In this document: piece by piece, positions 7,285 through 22,200 of the stretch
Layout of the letters: every line of letters begins with the position of its first letter
Numbering within the stretch: the first letter of the stretch is position 1
Source of the DNA: WTGU01 sp965242855
GTDB taxonomy: Bacteria > Pseudomonadota > Alphaproteobacteria > UBA828
Direction of reading: 5' to 3'
Length of the DNA: 64,000 bases
Assembly (NCBI GenBank): GCA_965242855.1
Contig: OZ251509.1
Span: forward strand, 1,674,001-1,738,000
Notes under the pieces: generated by a model
What the model was told of the DNA's origin: nothing
Databases searched by the model: none
The model's input: only the letters and a program-made list of their open reading frames with translations
Made by a program: the position numbers and the translations under genes

Positions 7285-10200
7285 TTACCAGATCATGCGG
7301 ATTTGGAAGCCGATGCGGTTGTCGGTTTCGTTGGTTTTGCTCTCCCGTCGGTTTGCCTCTGCTTCGAGGGAGATGCCGGGGGTGCCGGGCGGCGTCCAGA
7401 GCCCGCCCAGGCCGTAGCCGCGCGCCGCGCCGGCCTCCCGCTCGAAGGTCGCGCTCAGGCCCAGCGTTTCGGTGAAGCGCCAGCCCGCCTCCAGCCCGAA
7501 GCGGTGCGCGGGCGCGGCGGCGCCCTCGGCGGGCAGGGCCTCCCACAGCGACGCCGCGCCGCCCTCCGGCGCACCCCATTGCGGCGCCAGCCCGAACCAC
7601 GGCCCCACCCCGTCGCCTCCCGGATCGAACCGCAGCGAGAAGCCCGCACCCGATTCCGCAAACCCGGCCGCTTCGTGCGCCAGCAGATAGCGCCCGCGCG
7701 CCTCCGCCTCCAGCCCCAGCCGCGTATCCGCGTAGGCCACGCCGCCGCCCGCCTCCGCGCCGAAGCCCGCCCCGAAGTCGCCGCCGTCCCAGCGTCCGCC
7801 GAACTCCAGCCGGGGCCGCAGCCGCCCGTGCTCCGACATCGCCCAGTCCGCCGCGCCCTCCACCAGCAGCCGCAGCCGTTGCGTCGCCGGCCTGGTCGCG
7901 TGCAGGCCCGCCGCCTCGTCCGATTCCATCTCCACCGCCAGGCCGTCCCCCTTCAGCGCCCATGCGACGCCGCCCTCGTCGCCCAGCTCCTTGCGACCGC
8001 CCAGCGCCGCCATCCGCATCGCGATCGCCGTGTGCGCGGAACCTGCCGCATCCGTCAGCGCCGCCTCGCCCCATCCCGCGCCGGCCAGCGCCCAGACGCC
8101 GACCCCCGCCGCCGCCTGCCAGTGCGCATAGGGGAAGACGCCGGTCAGCGTCGCCTCGACCGCCGCCCGTTCCTCCGCCAGCCGGTAGCCCATGTCCCCC
8201 TTGCTGCGCGACACCGACACGCCGGCCAGGAAGTTCCGCCGCAGGCGCACGTCCGCCCCCAGGAAGCCGGTGAACACCGCGCCGTCGGTCTCCAGGTCCG
8301 CCGCCGCGCGGTTGGCGAAGTCGGCCGTCCCCGCCCGCCCCCAGAAGGTCCAGGCGCGCGCGCCGCCGCCCGCCGGCTCCCCGAGCGACAGCGCGAACGC
8401 GCTTTGCGCCGCCAGCTCCCGCAGCGTCGCCGGGCCGAGGCCGCCGTCGTCGCCGTTGTCGTCCGCGAGGCCGCGCGCCTCCTCGGCGGCCTCGAACGGC
8501 TCCTCCCCGCCCGCGCCGGCGGCGGCGAGCGAGAGCGCGTGCCCGCCCAGGGTCACCCGGTCGCCCGCGCCGGCGTCGGCGAAACGCGCCGTCAGCGCCC
8601 CCACCGCCTCCGCCGCCACCGTACGCCCGAACGACGCCAGCACCGCCGCGAAGGCCCGCGTCCGCGCCCGGTGGTCGTTGTCCACGATGGTGCCCGTGGC
8701 CGTCGCCGGCGACACCACGACGGGCGTCGAGGGCAGCGAGGCGGCGTTCAGCGTGAAGGTCTCGTCCGGCTCGTCCTCCCGGTCGTCCACCGTCCGCACC
8801 GCCACCCGCACCGACCTCTGCCCCGCCGACACCGTGAAGCCGCGCCCGCTCGCGTCCGCGTAGGAAGCCCCCGTCCGCTGTGCGATCCCCGCCCCCGGCG
8901 CCCTCCGCGCCACCTCGTAGTCCTCCCCCGGCGTCGCAGAGCCGGGCGTCGCCGAGAAGCGCAGCGTCACGGCACGCGGCGGGGCCGGCGACAGCGTCAC
9001 CACGAACACGATCTCCTCCCCCTCTTCCGCGACCGCGTCCGAGACCTGGAGGGTGATCCGCGGCCAGACCTCGATGGCGAAGGACAGCGTCGCCCTGTCG
9101 CCGTCCGTATCCGTCGCCGTCAGCGTGTAGTCGAGCGCCGCCGTCACCGCCGACGGCGTCCCCGATACCGTGCGCGTCGCCGGGTCGAACGCGAGCCCCG
9201 CCGGCAGGGCCGGGCGCAAGCCGTAGGCGAGGGGGCCGTTGCCGCCCGTCGCCGCCGGCAGCACGAGCGGCGCGATCGCCACCCCTTCCGTATAGGTCTG
9301 CGCGGGGAAGCCGTCCGGCTCGAAGACCGGCGACGTGTCCGCCTCCACCGCGATGGCGAAGGACAGCGTCGCCGTGTCGCCGTCCGCGTCCGTCGCCGTC
9401 CAGATGTAGGTCGTCCGCGCCGGCGCCGCCGTCGGCGTACCGGAAACCTCCCGCGTCGCCGCGTCCCGCGTCACCCCGGCCGGCAGCGCCGGCGAGAGGC
9501 TATAGGTCAACGCCCCGTCGCCGCCCGTCGCTTCCGGCAGAACGAAGGAAGCGAGCGCCGCGTTCTGGACCCAGGACCGGTCGGCAACCGCGGCGTCGCC
9601 GAAGGTCGGGGCCGAATCCGGCGTCGCGTCCGAGACCGACGCGCCGGAGCGGTCCATCACCGTGACGTCCACCGTGTCGCTCACGCTCGCGCCGCCCGCC
9701 GTCACCGTCAGCCGGAACGTCAGCACCGTCACTCCCGATACCTGCGGCGCCGTGAATGACGGCCCGGCCGTCGCCGCGCCCGCCAGCGTCACCGCCGGCG
9801 TCCCGCCCGTCTGCGCCCAGGCCCAGGCCGGCGCGCCGTCCGCCGGGTCCCAACCGCGCACGCGGCCGCTCAGCGTCACCGCGGCCCCTTCGTCCACGGC
9901 CTTGTCCTCTCCCGCGTCGGCCGCCAGCGCGGACGGCGGCGATACGCTTCCGTCGTCATCCGTGATCGTCAGCGTCACGTCCGCCGGGTCCGTCTTGCCG
10001 TGGCCGTTCGCCGACATCCCCGAAACCGTCACGTCCTTGTCCGGCTCGTCCTTCGCGTTGTCCACCGCCGTGAGCGTCACCGCGCCCGCGCTCACCGTTG
10101 CGCCCGCCGCGACGGTCAGCGTCGTTCCCGACAGCGTGAAATCCGTCCCCGATCCCGGCGACGCCGACACCGTGACCGTCGTCGGCTGGCTCGAAGGACG

Positions 10201-13200
10201 GTCCAACGTCGCCGTCACCGTCGACACCCCGCCGTTCTCCGAAATCGACGACGACGACAACGCCAGCGTCACACGCGGCACCGCGTCGTCGTCCGTAATG
10301 GTCAGGGTCACGGCGGGCGGGTCGTTCGCAAGACCCAGACCGTCGGACGCCGCGCCCGAAACGGTCACCGACTTGTTCGGTGCGTCGGTGTCGTCGTCCA
10401 CCCCCGTCACCGTCACCACGCCCGTGCTCGTCGTGGCGTTCGCCGCGATGGTCAACGTGTTCGCCGCGCTCAGCCTGAAATCCGTCCCCGATCCCGGAGA
10501 CGCCCCCACCGTGATCGTCACCGCCACGGTCGACGTCCGGTCCAGCGTCGCCGTCACCGTCGCCACACCGCCCGCCTCCGCAATCGACGGGGAAGACAGA
10601 ACCAGCGTCGTCTCCGGCACATCGTCGTCGGTCAGCATCAGCGTCAGCGATGACGGATCGGCCACGCCGTTGCCGCCCGCAGCCGTCCCCGAAACCGTGA
10701 TCTGCTCGCTCCCCTCCGCCGTGCTGTCGTCGGCGCCCCCCACCGTCACCGCGCCCGTGCTGATCGTGGACCCCGCTGCGATGGTCAGCGTCGTCCCCGT
10801 CTGCGTGAAGTCCGTCCCCGAGCCCGGCGACGCAGACACCGTCACCGTCACCGCTTCGCTGGAGACGGCCGACAGCGTCGCCGTTACCGACGACACCCCG
10901 CCACTCTCCGAGATCGACGCCGACGACAGAACCAGCGTCGCCGTCGGCAACGCCTCGTCGTCCGTCAGCGCCAGCGCCGCCCCGGTCACACTCCCGGCCC
11001 CCTGGTCGTTGGCGACCGTCGCCGTCACCGTCGTCGAACGCCCGCCGCTCCCCTGGTGAACGTCGTCGTTCACGGCGTTGATCGTCGCCGTGTCCGAAGC
11101 GTTCGCCGTATTCCCCGCCGCAATCACGATCGTCGCGTCCGAACCCACCGTGTAGGTGCCCGCGACCGCCGTCACCGTCACCGTCGTCGCCGCGCTCGAC
11201 GGATGCGAGAGCGTCGCGCTCACCGTCGTCGCGCCGCCATCCTCTGGGATCGAAGAGGACGCCAGCGCCAGAGCCACCGAAGGCGCCGCGTCGTCGTCCT
11301 CGATCGTCCCCGTCCCCGTCCGATCACTCACCGGAACCTGCGCGTTCACCGGACCGCTCAACGCCAACACCACCGTCTCGTCCGGCTCGTCCTCACCATC
11401 GCCCCTCACCGTCACCGAGACGGTCGCACTCGTCACCCCGGGCGCCAGGGTCAGCGTTCCCGACGACAGCGCCGTGTAGTCCGAACCCGACGACGCCGTC
11501 CCCGTCCCCGCGTCCGCGTACCCTACCGTCACCTCCGCCGTGCTCTCCGCGCTCAGCGTCACCGTGTAGCTCAGCGTCGCCGTCGAACCCGATGCCCCCT
11601 CCGCTACCTGCGGCGACGAAATCGACAGCGACGGCAGGTTGCCCGTGTTCACCACGATCCCCGGCGGGTTCACCAGCCGCGGCGGGTCGCCCGAGGCGAT
11701 CACCGCGACGAGGAACGGGAGCGTCGCCGCGTCGCCGTCTTCGTCCGTGGCCGTCCAGACGTATTCCTTCTGATTCGTCGGAGCGTCCGGCGTCGTCCCC
11801 GTCACGAAGAAGCCGTTCCGCGACAACCACGACGGCAAGGCCGGCGACAGCGCGTAGGTCAGCGTCCCGTCGCCACCCGTCGCCCGCGGCAGCGTGAGAC
11901 GCGGGATCACGGTCGAGACCGGCCACAGACGGCTCGCAATCTGCTGGTCGCCGAACGTCGGCTTCAGGTCCACGTCGTCGTCCTCGATGGTCAGCGTCAC
12001 CGACGACGGGTTCCCCGCAATCCCCTGACCGTTGCCCGCCGTCGCCGATACCGTCACCGTCTTATCGTTGGCCGCGTCCTCCGCGTCGTTCACCGCCGAC
12101 ACCGTCACCACGCCCGCGCTCGCCGTCGCGCCCGCCGCCACCGTCAGCGTCCTATTCGTGCTCAAGCGGAAGTCCGACGACGCCGTGTGCAAACCCGCCG
12201 ACGCCGTCACCGTCACCGTCGTCGGCTGGCTCGACCGATGCGAGAGCCGCGCCGTCACCGTCGACACACCGCCGCTCTCCGAGATCGACGACGATGACAG
12301 AACCAACGTCACCGAAGGCGCAGCGTCGTCGTCCCTGATCGTCCCCGTCCCGCTCGCCGCGCCCAACGTCGCGTTCACCGGGCCGCTCAGCACGACCGTC
12401 ACCGTCTCGTCCGGCTCGTCCGTCGCGTCGCCCGTCACCGTCACCGCGATCGTCTTGCCCGTCTCTTCCGCCGCGAAGGTCAGCGCGCCGGCGGCAAGCG
12501 CCGTGTAGTCCGTCCCCGACGTCGCCGCGCCCCCCGTCCCCTCCGCGTAGGCGACCGTCACCTGCTTGCCGCTCTTCGCGCTCAACATCACCGCGAAGGT
12601 CAACGTCGCCGTCGATCCCGCCGCTCCCTCCGTCACGCTCGGCGACGAGATCGACAGCGCCGGCGGACCGTCGTCGTCCGCGATGGTCAGCGTCACGGCG
12701 GACGGATCCGCCACCCCGCCGGTACCGCTCGCCGTGGCCGAAACCGTCACCGACTTGTCTGGCCCGTCCGTCGCGTCATCGACCGCCGTCACCGTCACCA
12801 CGCCCGCACTGGCCGTCGATCCCGCCGCGATGGTCAGCGTCTTCGCGCTCGAAAGCGTGAACCCGGCGCCCGCCGCCGACACCGTCAGCGTCACCGCCTC
12901 GCTGGATGCCCGGTCCAACGTCGCCGTCACCGTGCTCGCATTGCCCGCCCCGCTCTCGTCGATGGTGTCCGGCTTCAAGGGGTCGGGTTCTGAAAGCGCC
13001 AGCGTCGCCGTCGGCGTGTCTTCGTCGTCGGTGAGCGTGAGGCTCGCACCGGTCACGGCCACGGTCTCCGAGTTGGCGGCGGCCTGGCCGTTGGACGCCG
13101 TTCCCGTCACCGTGACGCTCCGGTCGCCCACGTTGTCGATGGCGTCGTTCACTGCGTTGATCGTCGCCGTGTCCGCAGCGTTCGCCGTCTCCCCCGCCGC

Positions 13201-16200
13201 AATCACGATCACCGCGTCCGAACCCGCCGTGTAGAAACCCGTCACACCCGTCACCGTCACCGTCGTCGCCGCGCTCGATGGACGGCTCAGCGTCGCGCTC
13301 ACCGACGTCGCACCGCCGTCCTCCGCAATCGACGAAGCCGCCAACGCCAGCTTCACACCCGGAGCCGCATCGTCGTCCGTGATGGTCAACGTCTCGCTTG
13401 CCGGGTTCGCCACGCCGTCGCCGCCCGACGCCGTGGCCGAAACCGTCACCGACTTGTCCGGCCCGTCCGTCGCATCGGCAACCGCCGTCACCGTCACCAC
13501 GCCCGCGCTGGCCGTCGATCCCGCCCCGATGGTCAGCGTCCTCGCGCTCGACAGCGTGAAGCCGGGGCCGGTAGCCGCCACCGTCAACGTCACCGCTTCG
13601 CTCGACTTGCCGGAAAGCGTCGCCGTCACCGTCGCCACACCGCCGCTCTCCGAAATCGAAGAAGACGACAGCGATAGCGTGACGGTCGGGGTCGCCTCGT
13701 CGTCGGTCAGCGTCAGGGTGACGTTCGACGGCGCCGCCACACCGTTGCCGCCCGTCACCCTTCCCGAAACCGTCACCTGCTTGTCCGGCGAGTCCATGTC
13801 GTTGCCGTTCGCCGTCACCGTCACCGCCCCGGCGCTGGTGGTGTCTCCTGCCTCAATCGTCAGCGTCTTCGCCGCGCTGAGGGCGAAGTCCGCTCCAACC
13901 GCCCCCGTCCCGGCCGCCGCCTCCACCGTCACCGTCACCGCCTCGCTGGAGACGGCCGAAAGCCTCGCCGTCACCGTCGCAACGCCGCCCGTCTCCGAAA
14001 TCGACGCCGACGACAGCGCCAGCGTCACCGTCGGCAACGCCTCGTCGTCGGTCAGTGTCAGGGTGACGTTCGACGGCGCCGCCACACCGTTGCCGCCCGA
14101 CGCCGTTCCCGAAACCGTCACCGACTTGTTCGGCGAGTCCACGTCGTTCCCGTTCGCCGTCACCGTCACCACCCCGGAACTGGTGGTGTCTCCGGCCGCA
14201 ATCGTCAGAGTCTTCGCCGCGCTGAGGGCGAAGTCCGCTCCAACCGCCCCCGTTCCGGCCGCCGCATCCACCGTCACCGTCACCGCTTCGCTGGAGACGG
14301 CCGACAGCGTCGCCGTTACCGACGACACCCCGCCACTCTCCGAGATCGACGCCGACGACAGAACCAGCGTCGCCGTCGGCAACGCCTCGTCGTCCGTCAG
14401 CGCCAGCGCCGCCCCGGTCACACTCCCGGCCCCCTGGTCGTTGGCGACCGTCGCCGTCACCGTCGTCGAACGCCCGCCGCTCCCCTGGTGAACGTCGTCG
14501 TTCACGGCGTTGATCGTCGCCGTGTCCGAAGCGTTCGCCGTATTCCCCGCCGCAATCACGATCGTCGCGTCCGAACCCACCGTGTAGGTGCCCGCGACCG
14601 CCGTCACCGTCACCGTCGTCGCCGCGCTCGACGGATGCGAGAGCGTCGCGCTCACCGTCGTCGCGCCGCCATCCTCTGGGATCGAAGAGGACGCCAGCGC
14701 CAGAGCCACCGAAGGCGCCGCGTCGTCGTCCTCGATCGTCCCCGTCCCCGTCCGATCACTCACCGGAACCTGCGCGTTCACCGGACCGCTCAACGCCAAC
14801 ACCACCGTCTCGTCCGGCTCGTCCTCACCATCGCCCCTCACCGTCACCGAGACGGTCGCACTCGTCACCCCGGGCGCCAGGGTCAGCGTTCCCGACGACA
14901 GCGCCGTGTAGTCCGAACCCGACGACGCCGTCCCCGTCCCCGCGTCCGCGTACCCTACCGTCACCTCCGCCGTGCTCTCCGCGCTCAGCGTCACCGTGTA
15001 GCTCAGCGTCGCCGTCGAACCCGATGCCCCCTCCGCTACCTGCGGCGACGAAATCGACAGCGACGGCAGGTTGCCCGTGTTCACCACGATCCCCGGCGGG
15101 TTCACCAGCCGCGGCGGGTCGCCCGAGGCGATCACCGCGACGAGGAACGGGAGCGTCGCCGCGTCGCCGTCTTCGTCCGTGGCCGTCCAGACGTATTCCT
15201 TCTGATTCGTCGGAGCGTCCGGCGTCGTCCCCGTCACGAAGAAGCCGTTCCGCGACAACCACGACGGCAAGGCCGGCGACAGCGCGTAGGTCAGCGTCCC
15301 GTCGCCACCCGTCGCCCGCGGCAGCGTGAGACGCGGGATCACGGTCGAGACCGGCCACAGACGGCTCGCAATCTGCTGGTCGCCGAACGTCGGCTTCAGG
15401 TCCACGTCGTCGTCCTCGATGGTCAGCGTCACCGACGACGGGTTCCCCGCAATCCCCTGACCGTTGCCCGCCGTCGCCGATACCGTCACCGTCTTATCGT
15501 TGGCCGCGTCCTCCGCGTCGTTCACCGCCGACACCGTCACCACGCCCGCGCTCGCCGTCGCGCCCGCCGCCACCGTCAGCGTCCTATTCGTGCTCAAGCG
15601 GAAGTCCGACGACGCCGTGTGCAAACCCGCCGACGCCGTCACCGTCACCGTCGTCGGCTGGCTCGACCGATGCGAGAGCCGCGCCGTCACCGTCGACACA
15701 CCGCCGCTCTCCGAGATCGACGACGATGACAGAACCAACGTCACCGAAGGCGCAGCGTCGTCGTCCCTGATCGTCCCCGTCCCGCTCGCCGCGCCCAACG
15801 TCGCGTTCACCGGGCCGCTCAGCACGACCGTCACCGTCTCGTCCGGCTCGTCCGTCGCGTCGCCCGTCACCGTCACCGCGATCGTCTTGCCCGTCTCTTC
15901 CGCCGCGAAGGTCAGCGCGCCGGCGGCAAGCGCCGTGTAGTCCGTCCCCGACGTCGCCGCGCCCCCCGTCCCCTCCGCGTAGGCGACCGTCACCTGCTTG
16001 CCGCTCTTCGCGCTCAACATCACCGCGAAGGTCAACGTCGCCGTCGATCCCGCCGCTCCCTCCGTCACGCTCGGCGACGAGATCGACAGCGCCGGCGGAC
16101 CGTCGTCGTCCGCGATGGTCAGCGTCACGGCGGACGGATCCGCCACCCCGCCGGTACCGCTCGCCGTGGCCGAAACCGTCACCGACTTGTCTGGCCCGTC

Positions 16201-19200
16201 CGTCGCGTCATCGACCGCCGTCACCGTCACCACGCCCGCACTGGCCGTCGATCCCGCCGCGATGGTCAGCGTCTTCGCGCTCGAAAGCGTGAACCCGGCG
16301 CCCGCCGCCGACACCGTCAGCGTCACCGCCTCGCTGGATGCCCGGTCCAACGTCGCCGTCACCGTGCTCGCATTGCCCGCCCCGCTCTCGTCGATGGTGT
16401 CCGGCTTCAAGGGGTCGGGTTCTGAAAGCGCCAGCGTCGCCGTCGGCGTGTCTTCGTCGTCGGTGAGCGTGAGGCTCGCACCGGTCACGGCCACGGTCTC
16501 CGAGTTGGCGGCGGCCTGGCCGTTGGACGCCGTTCCCGTCACCGTGACGCTCCGGTCGCCCACGTTGTCGATGGCGTCGTTCACTGCGTTGATCGTCGCC
16601 GTGTCCGCAGCGTTCGCCGTCTCCCCCGCCGCAATCACGATCACCGCGTCCGAACCCGCCGTGTAGAAACCCGTCACACCCGTCACCGTCACCGTCGTCG
16701 CCGCGCTCGATGGACGGCTCAGCGTCGCGCTCACCGACGTCGCACCGCCGTCCTCCGCAATCGACGAAGCCGCCAACGCCAGCTTCACACCCGGAGCCGC
16801 ATCGTCGTCCGTGATGGTCAACGTCTCGCTTGCCGGGTTCGCCACGCCGTCGCCGCCCGACGCCGTGGCCGAAACCGTCACCGACTTGTCCGGCCCGTCC
16901 GTCGCATCGGCAACCGCCGTCACCGTCACCACGCCCGCGCTGGCCGTCGATCCCGCCCCGATGGTCAGCGTCCTCGCGCTCGACAGCGTGAAGCCGGGGC
17001 CGGTAGCCGCCACCGTCAACGTCACCGCTTCGCTCGACTTGCCGGAAAGCGTCGCCGTCACCGTCGCCACACCGCCGCTCTCCGAAATCGAAGAAGACGA
17101 CAGCGATAGCGTGACGGTCGGGGTCGCCTCGTCGTCGGTCAGCGTCAGGGTGACGTTCGACGGCGCCGCCACACCGTTGCCGCCCGTCACCCTTCCCGAA
17201 ACCGTCACCTGCTTGTCCGGCGAGTCCATGTCGTTGCCGTTCGCCGTCACCGTCACCGCCCCGGCGCTGGTGGTGTCTCCTGCCTCAATCGTCAGCGTCT
17301 TCGCCGCGCTGAGGGCGAAGTCCGCTCCAACCGCCCCCGTCCCGGCCGCCGCCTCCACCGTCACCGTCACCGCCTCGCTGGAGACGGCCGAAAGCCTCGC
17401 CGTCACCGTCGCAACGCCGCCCGTCTCCGAAATCGACGCCGACGACAGCGCCAGCGTCACCGTCGGCAACGCCTCGTCGTCGGTCAGTGTCAGGGTGACG
17501 TTCGACGGCGCCGCCACACCGTTGCCGCCCGACGCCGTTCCCGAAACCGTCACCGACTTGTTCGGCGAGTCCACGTCGTTCCCGTTCGCCGTCACCGTCA
17601 CCACCCCGGAACTGGTGGTGTCTCCGGCCGCAATCGTCAGAGTCTTCGCCGCGCTGAGGGCGAAGTCCGCTCCAACCGCCCCCGTTCCGGCCGCCGCATC
17701 CACCGTCACCGTCACCGCTTCGCTGGAGACGGCCGACAGCGTCGCCGTTACCGACGACACCCCGCCACTCTCCGAGATCGACGCCGACGACAGAACCAGC
17801 GTCGCCGTCGGCAACGCCTCGTCGTCCGTCAGCGCCAGCGCCGCCCCGGTCACACTCCCGGCCCCCTGGTCGTTGGCGACCGTCGCCGTCACCGTCGTCG
17901 AACGCCCGCCGCTCCCCTGGTGAACGTCGTCGTTCACGGCGTTGATCGTCGCCGTGTCCGAAGCGTTCGCCGTATTCCCCGCCGCAATCACGATCGTCGC
18001 GTCCGAACCCACCGTGTAGGTGCCCGCGACCGCCGTCACCGTCACCGTCGTCGCCGCGCTCGACGGATGCGAGAGCGTCGCGCTCACCGTCGTCGCGCCG
18101 CCATCCTCTGGGATCGAAGAGGACGCCAGCGCCAGAGCCACCGAAGGCGCCGCGTCGTCGTCCTCGATCGTCCCCGTCCCCGTCCGATCACTCACCGGAA
18201 CCTGCGCGTTCACCGGACCGCTCAACGCCAACACCACCGTCTCGTCCGGCTCGTCCTCACCATCGCCCCTCACCGTCACCGAGACGGTCGCACTCGTCAC
18301 CCCGGGCGCCAGGGTCAGCGTTCCCGACGACAGCGCCGTGTAGTCCGAACCCGACGACGCCGTCCCCGTCCCCGCGTCCGCGTACCCTACCGTCACCTCC
18401 GCCGTGCTCTCCGCGCTCAGCGTCACCGTGTAGCTCAGCGTCGCCGTCGAACCCGATGCCCCCTCCGCTACCTGCGGCGACGAAATCGACAGCGACGGCA
18501 GGTTGCCCGTGTTCACCACGATCCCCGGCGGGTTCACCAGCCGCGGCGGGTCGCCCGAGGCGATCACCGCGACGAGGAACGGGAGCGTCGCCGCGTCGCC
18601 GTCTTCGTCCGTGGCCGTCCAGACGTATTCCTTCTGATTCGTCGGAGCGTCCGGCGTCGTCCCCGTCACGAAGAAGCCGTTCCGCGACAACCACGACGGC
18701 AAGGCCGGCGACAGCGCGTAGGTCAGCGTCCCGTCGCCACCCGTCGCCCGCGGCAGCGTGAGACGCGGGATCACGGTCGAGACCGGCCACAGACGGCTCG
18801 CAATCTGCTGGTCGCCGAACGTCGGCTTCAGGTCCACGTCGTCGTCCTCGATGGTCAGCGTCACCGACGACGGGTTCCCCGCAATCCCCTGACCGTTGCC
18901 CGCCGTCGCCGATACCGTCACCGTCTTATCGTTGGCCGCGTCCTCCGCGTCGTTCACCGCCGACACCGTCACCACGCCCGCGCTCGCCGTCGCGCCCGCC
19001 GCCACCGTCAGCGTCCTATTCGTGCTCAAGCGGAAGTCCGACGACGCCGTGTGCAAACCCGCCGACGCCGTCACCGTCACCGTCGTCGGCTGGCTCGACC
19101 GATGCGAGAGCCGCGCCGTCACCGTCGACACACCGCCGCTCTCCGAGATCGACGACGATGACAGAACCAACGTCACCGAAGGCGCAGCGTCGTCGTCCCT

Positions 19201-22200
19201 GATCGTCCCCGTCCCGCTCGCCGCGCCCAACGTCGCGTTCACCGGGCCGCTCAGCACGACCGTCACCGTCTCGTCCGGCTCGTCCGTCGCGTCGCCCGTC
19301 ACCGTCACCGCGATCGTCTTGCCCGTCTCTTCCGCCGCGAAGGTCAGCGCGCCGGCGGCAAGCGCCGTGTAGTCCGTCCCCGACGTCGCCGCGCCCCCCG
19401 TCCCCTCCGCGTAGGCGACCGTCACCTGCTTGCCGCTCTTCGCGCTCAACATCACCGCGAAGGTCAACGTCGCCGTCGATCCCGCCGCTCCCTCCGTCAC
19501 GCTCGGCGACGAGATCGACAGCGCCGGCGGACCGTCGTCGTCCGCGATGGTCAGCGTCACGGCGGACGGATCCGCCACCCCGCCGGTACCGCTCGCCGTG
19601 GCCGAAACCGTCACCGACTTGTCTGGCCCGTCCGTCGCGTCATCGACCGCCGTCACCGTCACCACGCCCGCACTGGCCGTCGATCCCGCCGCGATGGTCA
19701 GCGTCTTCGCGCTCGAAAGCGTGAACCCGGCGCCCGCCGCCGACACCGTCAGCGTCACCGCCTCGCTGGATGCCCGGTCCAACGTCGCCGTCACCGTGCT
19801 CGCATTGCCCGCCCCGCTCTCGTCGATGGTGTCCGGCTTCAAGGGGTCGGGTTCTGAAAGCGCCAGCGTCGCCGTCGGCGTGTCTTCGTCGTCGGTGAGC
19901 GTGAGGCTCGCACCGGTCACGGCCACGGTCTCCGAGTTGGCGGCGGCCTGGCCGTTGGACGCCGTTCCCGTCACCGTGACGCTCCGGTCGCCCACGTTGT
20001 CGATGGCGTCGTTCACTGCGTTGATCGTCGCCGTGTCCGCAGCGTTCGCCGTCTCCCCCGCCGCAATCACGATCACCGCGTCCGAACCCGCCGTGTAGAA
20101 ACCCGTCACACCCGTCACCGTCACCGTCGTCGCCGCGCTCGATGGACGGCTCAGCGTCGCGCTCACCGACGTCGCACCGCCGTCCTCCGCAATCGACGAA
20201 GCCGCCAACGCCAGCTTCACACCCGGAGCCGCATCGTCGTCCGTGATGGTCAACGTCTCGCTTGCCGGGTTCGCCACGCCGTCGCCGCCCGACGCCGTGG
20301 CCGAAACCGTCACCGACTTGTCCGGCCCGTCCGTCGCATCGGCAACCGCCGTCACCGTCACCACGCCCGCGCTGGCCGTCGATCCCGCCCCGATGGTCAG
20401 CGTCCTCGCGCTCGACAGCGTGAAGCCGGGGCCGGTAGCCGCCACCGTCAACGTCACCGCTTCGCTCGACTTGCCGGAAAGCGTCGCCGTCACCGTCGCC
20501 ACACCGCCGCTCTCCGAAATCGAAGAAGACGACAGCGATAGCGTGACGGTCGGGGTCGCCTCGTCGTCGGTCAGCGTCAGGGTGACGTTCGACGGCGCCG
20601 CCACACCGTTGCCGCCCGTCACCCTTCCCGAAACCGTCACCTGCTTGTCCGGCGAGTCCATGTCGTTGCCGTTCGCCGTCACCGTCACCGCCCCGGCGCT
20701 GGTGGTGTCTCCTGCCTCAATCGTCAGCGTCTTCGCCGCGCTGAGGGCGAAGTCCGCTCCAACCGCCCCCGTCCCGGCCGCCGCCTCCACCGTCACCGTC
20801 ACCGCCTCGCTGGAGACGGCCGAAAGCCTCGCCGTCACCGTCGCAACGCCGCCCGTCTCCGAAATCGACGCCGACGACAGCGCCAGCGTCACCGTCGGCA
20901 ACGCCTCGTCGTCGGTCAGTGTCAGGGTGACGTTCGACGGCGCCGCCACACCGTTGCCGCCCGACGCCGTTCCCGAAACCGTCACCGACTTGTTCGGCGA
21001 GTCCACGTCGTTCCCGTTCGCCGTCACCGTCACCACCCCGGAACTGGTGGTGTCTCCGGCCGCAATCGTCAGAGTCTTCGCCGCGCTGAGGGCGAAGTCC
21101 GCTCCAACCGCCCCCGTTCCGGCCGCCGCATCCACCGTCACCGTCACCGCTTCGCTGGAGACGGCCGACAGCGTCGCCGTTACCGACGACACCCCGCCAC
21201 TCTCCGAGATCGACGCCGACGACAGAACCAGCGTCGCCGTCGGCAACGCCTCGTCGTCCGTCAGCGCCAGCGCCGCCCCGGTCACACTCCCGGCCCCCTG
21301 GTCGTTGGCGACCGTCGCCGTCACCGTCGTCGAACGCCCGCCGCTCCCCTGGTGAACGTCGTCGTTCACGGCGTTGATCGTCGCCGTGTCCGAAGCGTTC
21401 GCCGTATTCCCCGCCGCAATCACGATCGTCGCGTCCGAACCCACCGTGTAGGTGCCCGCGACCGCCGTCACCGTCACCGTCGTCGCCGCGCTCGACGGAT
21501 GCGAGAGCGTCGCGCTCACCGTCGTCGCGCCGCCATCCTCTGGGATCGAAGAGGACGCCAGCGCCAGAGCCACCGAAGGCGCCGCGTCGTCGTCCTCGAT
21601 CGTCCCCGTCCCCGTCCGATCACTCACCGGAACCTGCGCGTTCACCGGACCGCTCAACGCCAACACCACCGTCTCGTCCGGCTCGTCCTCACCATCGCCC
21701 CTCACCGTCACCGAGACGGTCGCACTCGTCACCCCGGGCGCCAGGGTCAGCGTTCCCGACGACAGCGCCGTGTAGTCCGAACCCGACGACGCCGTCCCCG
21801 TCCCCGCGTCCGCGTACCCTACCGTCACCTCCGCCGTGCTCTCCGCGCTCAGCGTCACCGTGTAGCTCAGCGTCGCCGTCGAACCCGATGCCCCCTCCGC
21901 TACCTGCGGCGACGAAATCGACAGCGACGGCAGGTTGCCCGTGTTCACCACGATCCCCGGCGGGTTCACCAGCCGCGGCGGGTCGCCCGAGGCGATCACC
22001 GCGACGAGGAACGGGAGCGTCGCCGCGTCGCCGTCTTCGTCCGTGGCCGTCCAGACGTATTCCTTCTGATTCGTCGGAGCGTCCGGCGTCGTCCCCGTCA
22101 CGAAGAAGCCGTTCCGCGACAACCACGACGGCAAGGCCGGCGACAGCGCGTAGGTCAGCGTCCCGTCGCCACCCGTCGCCCGCGGCAGCGTGAGACGCGG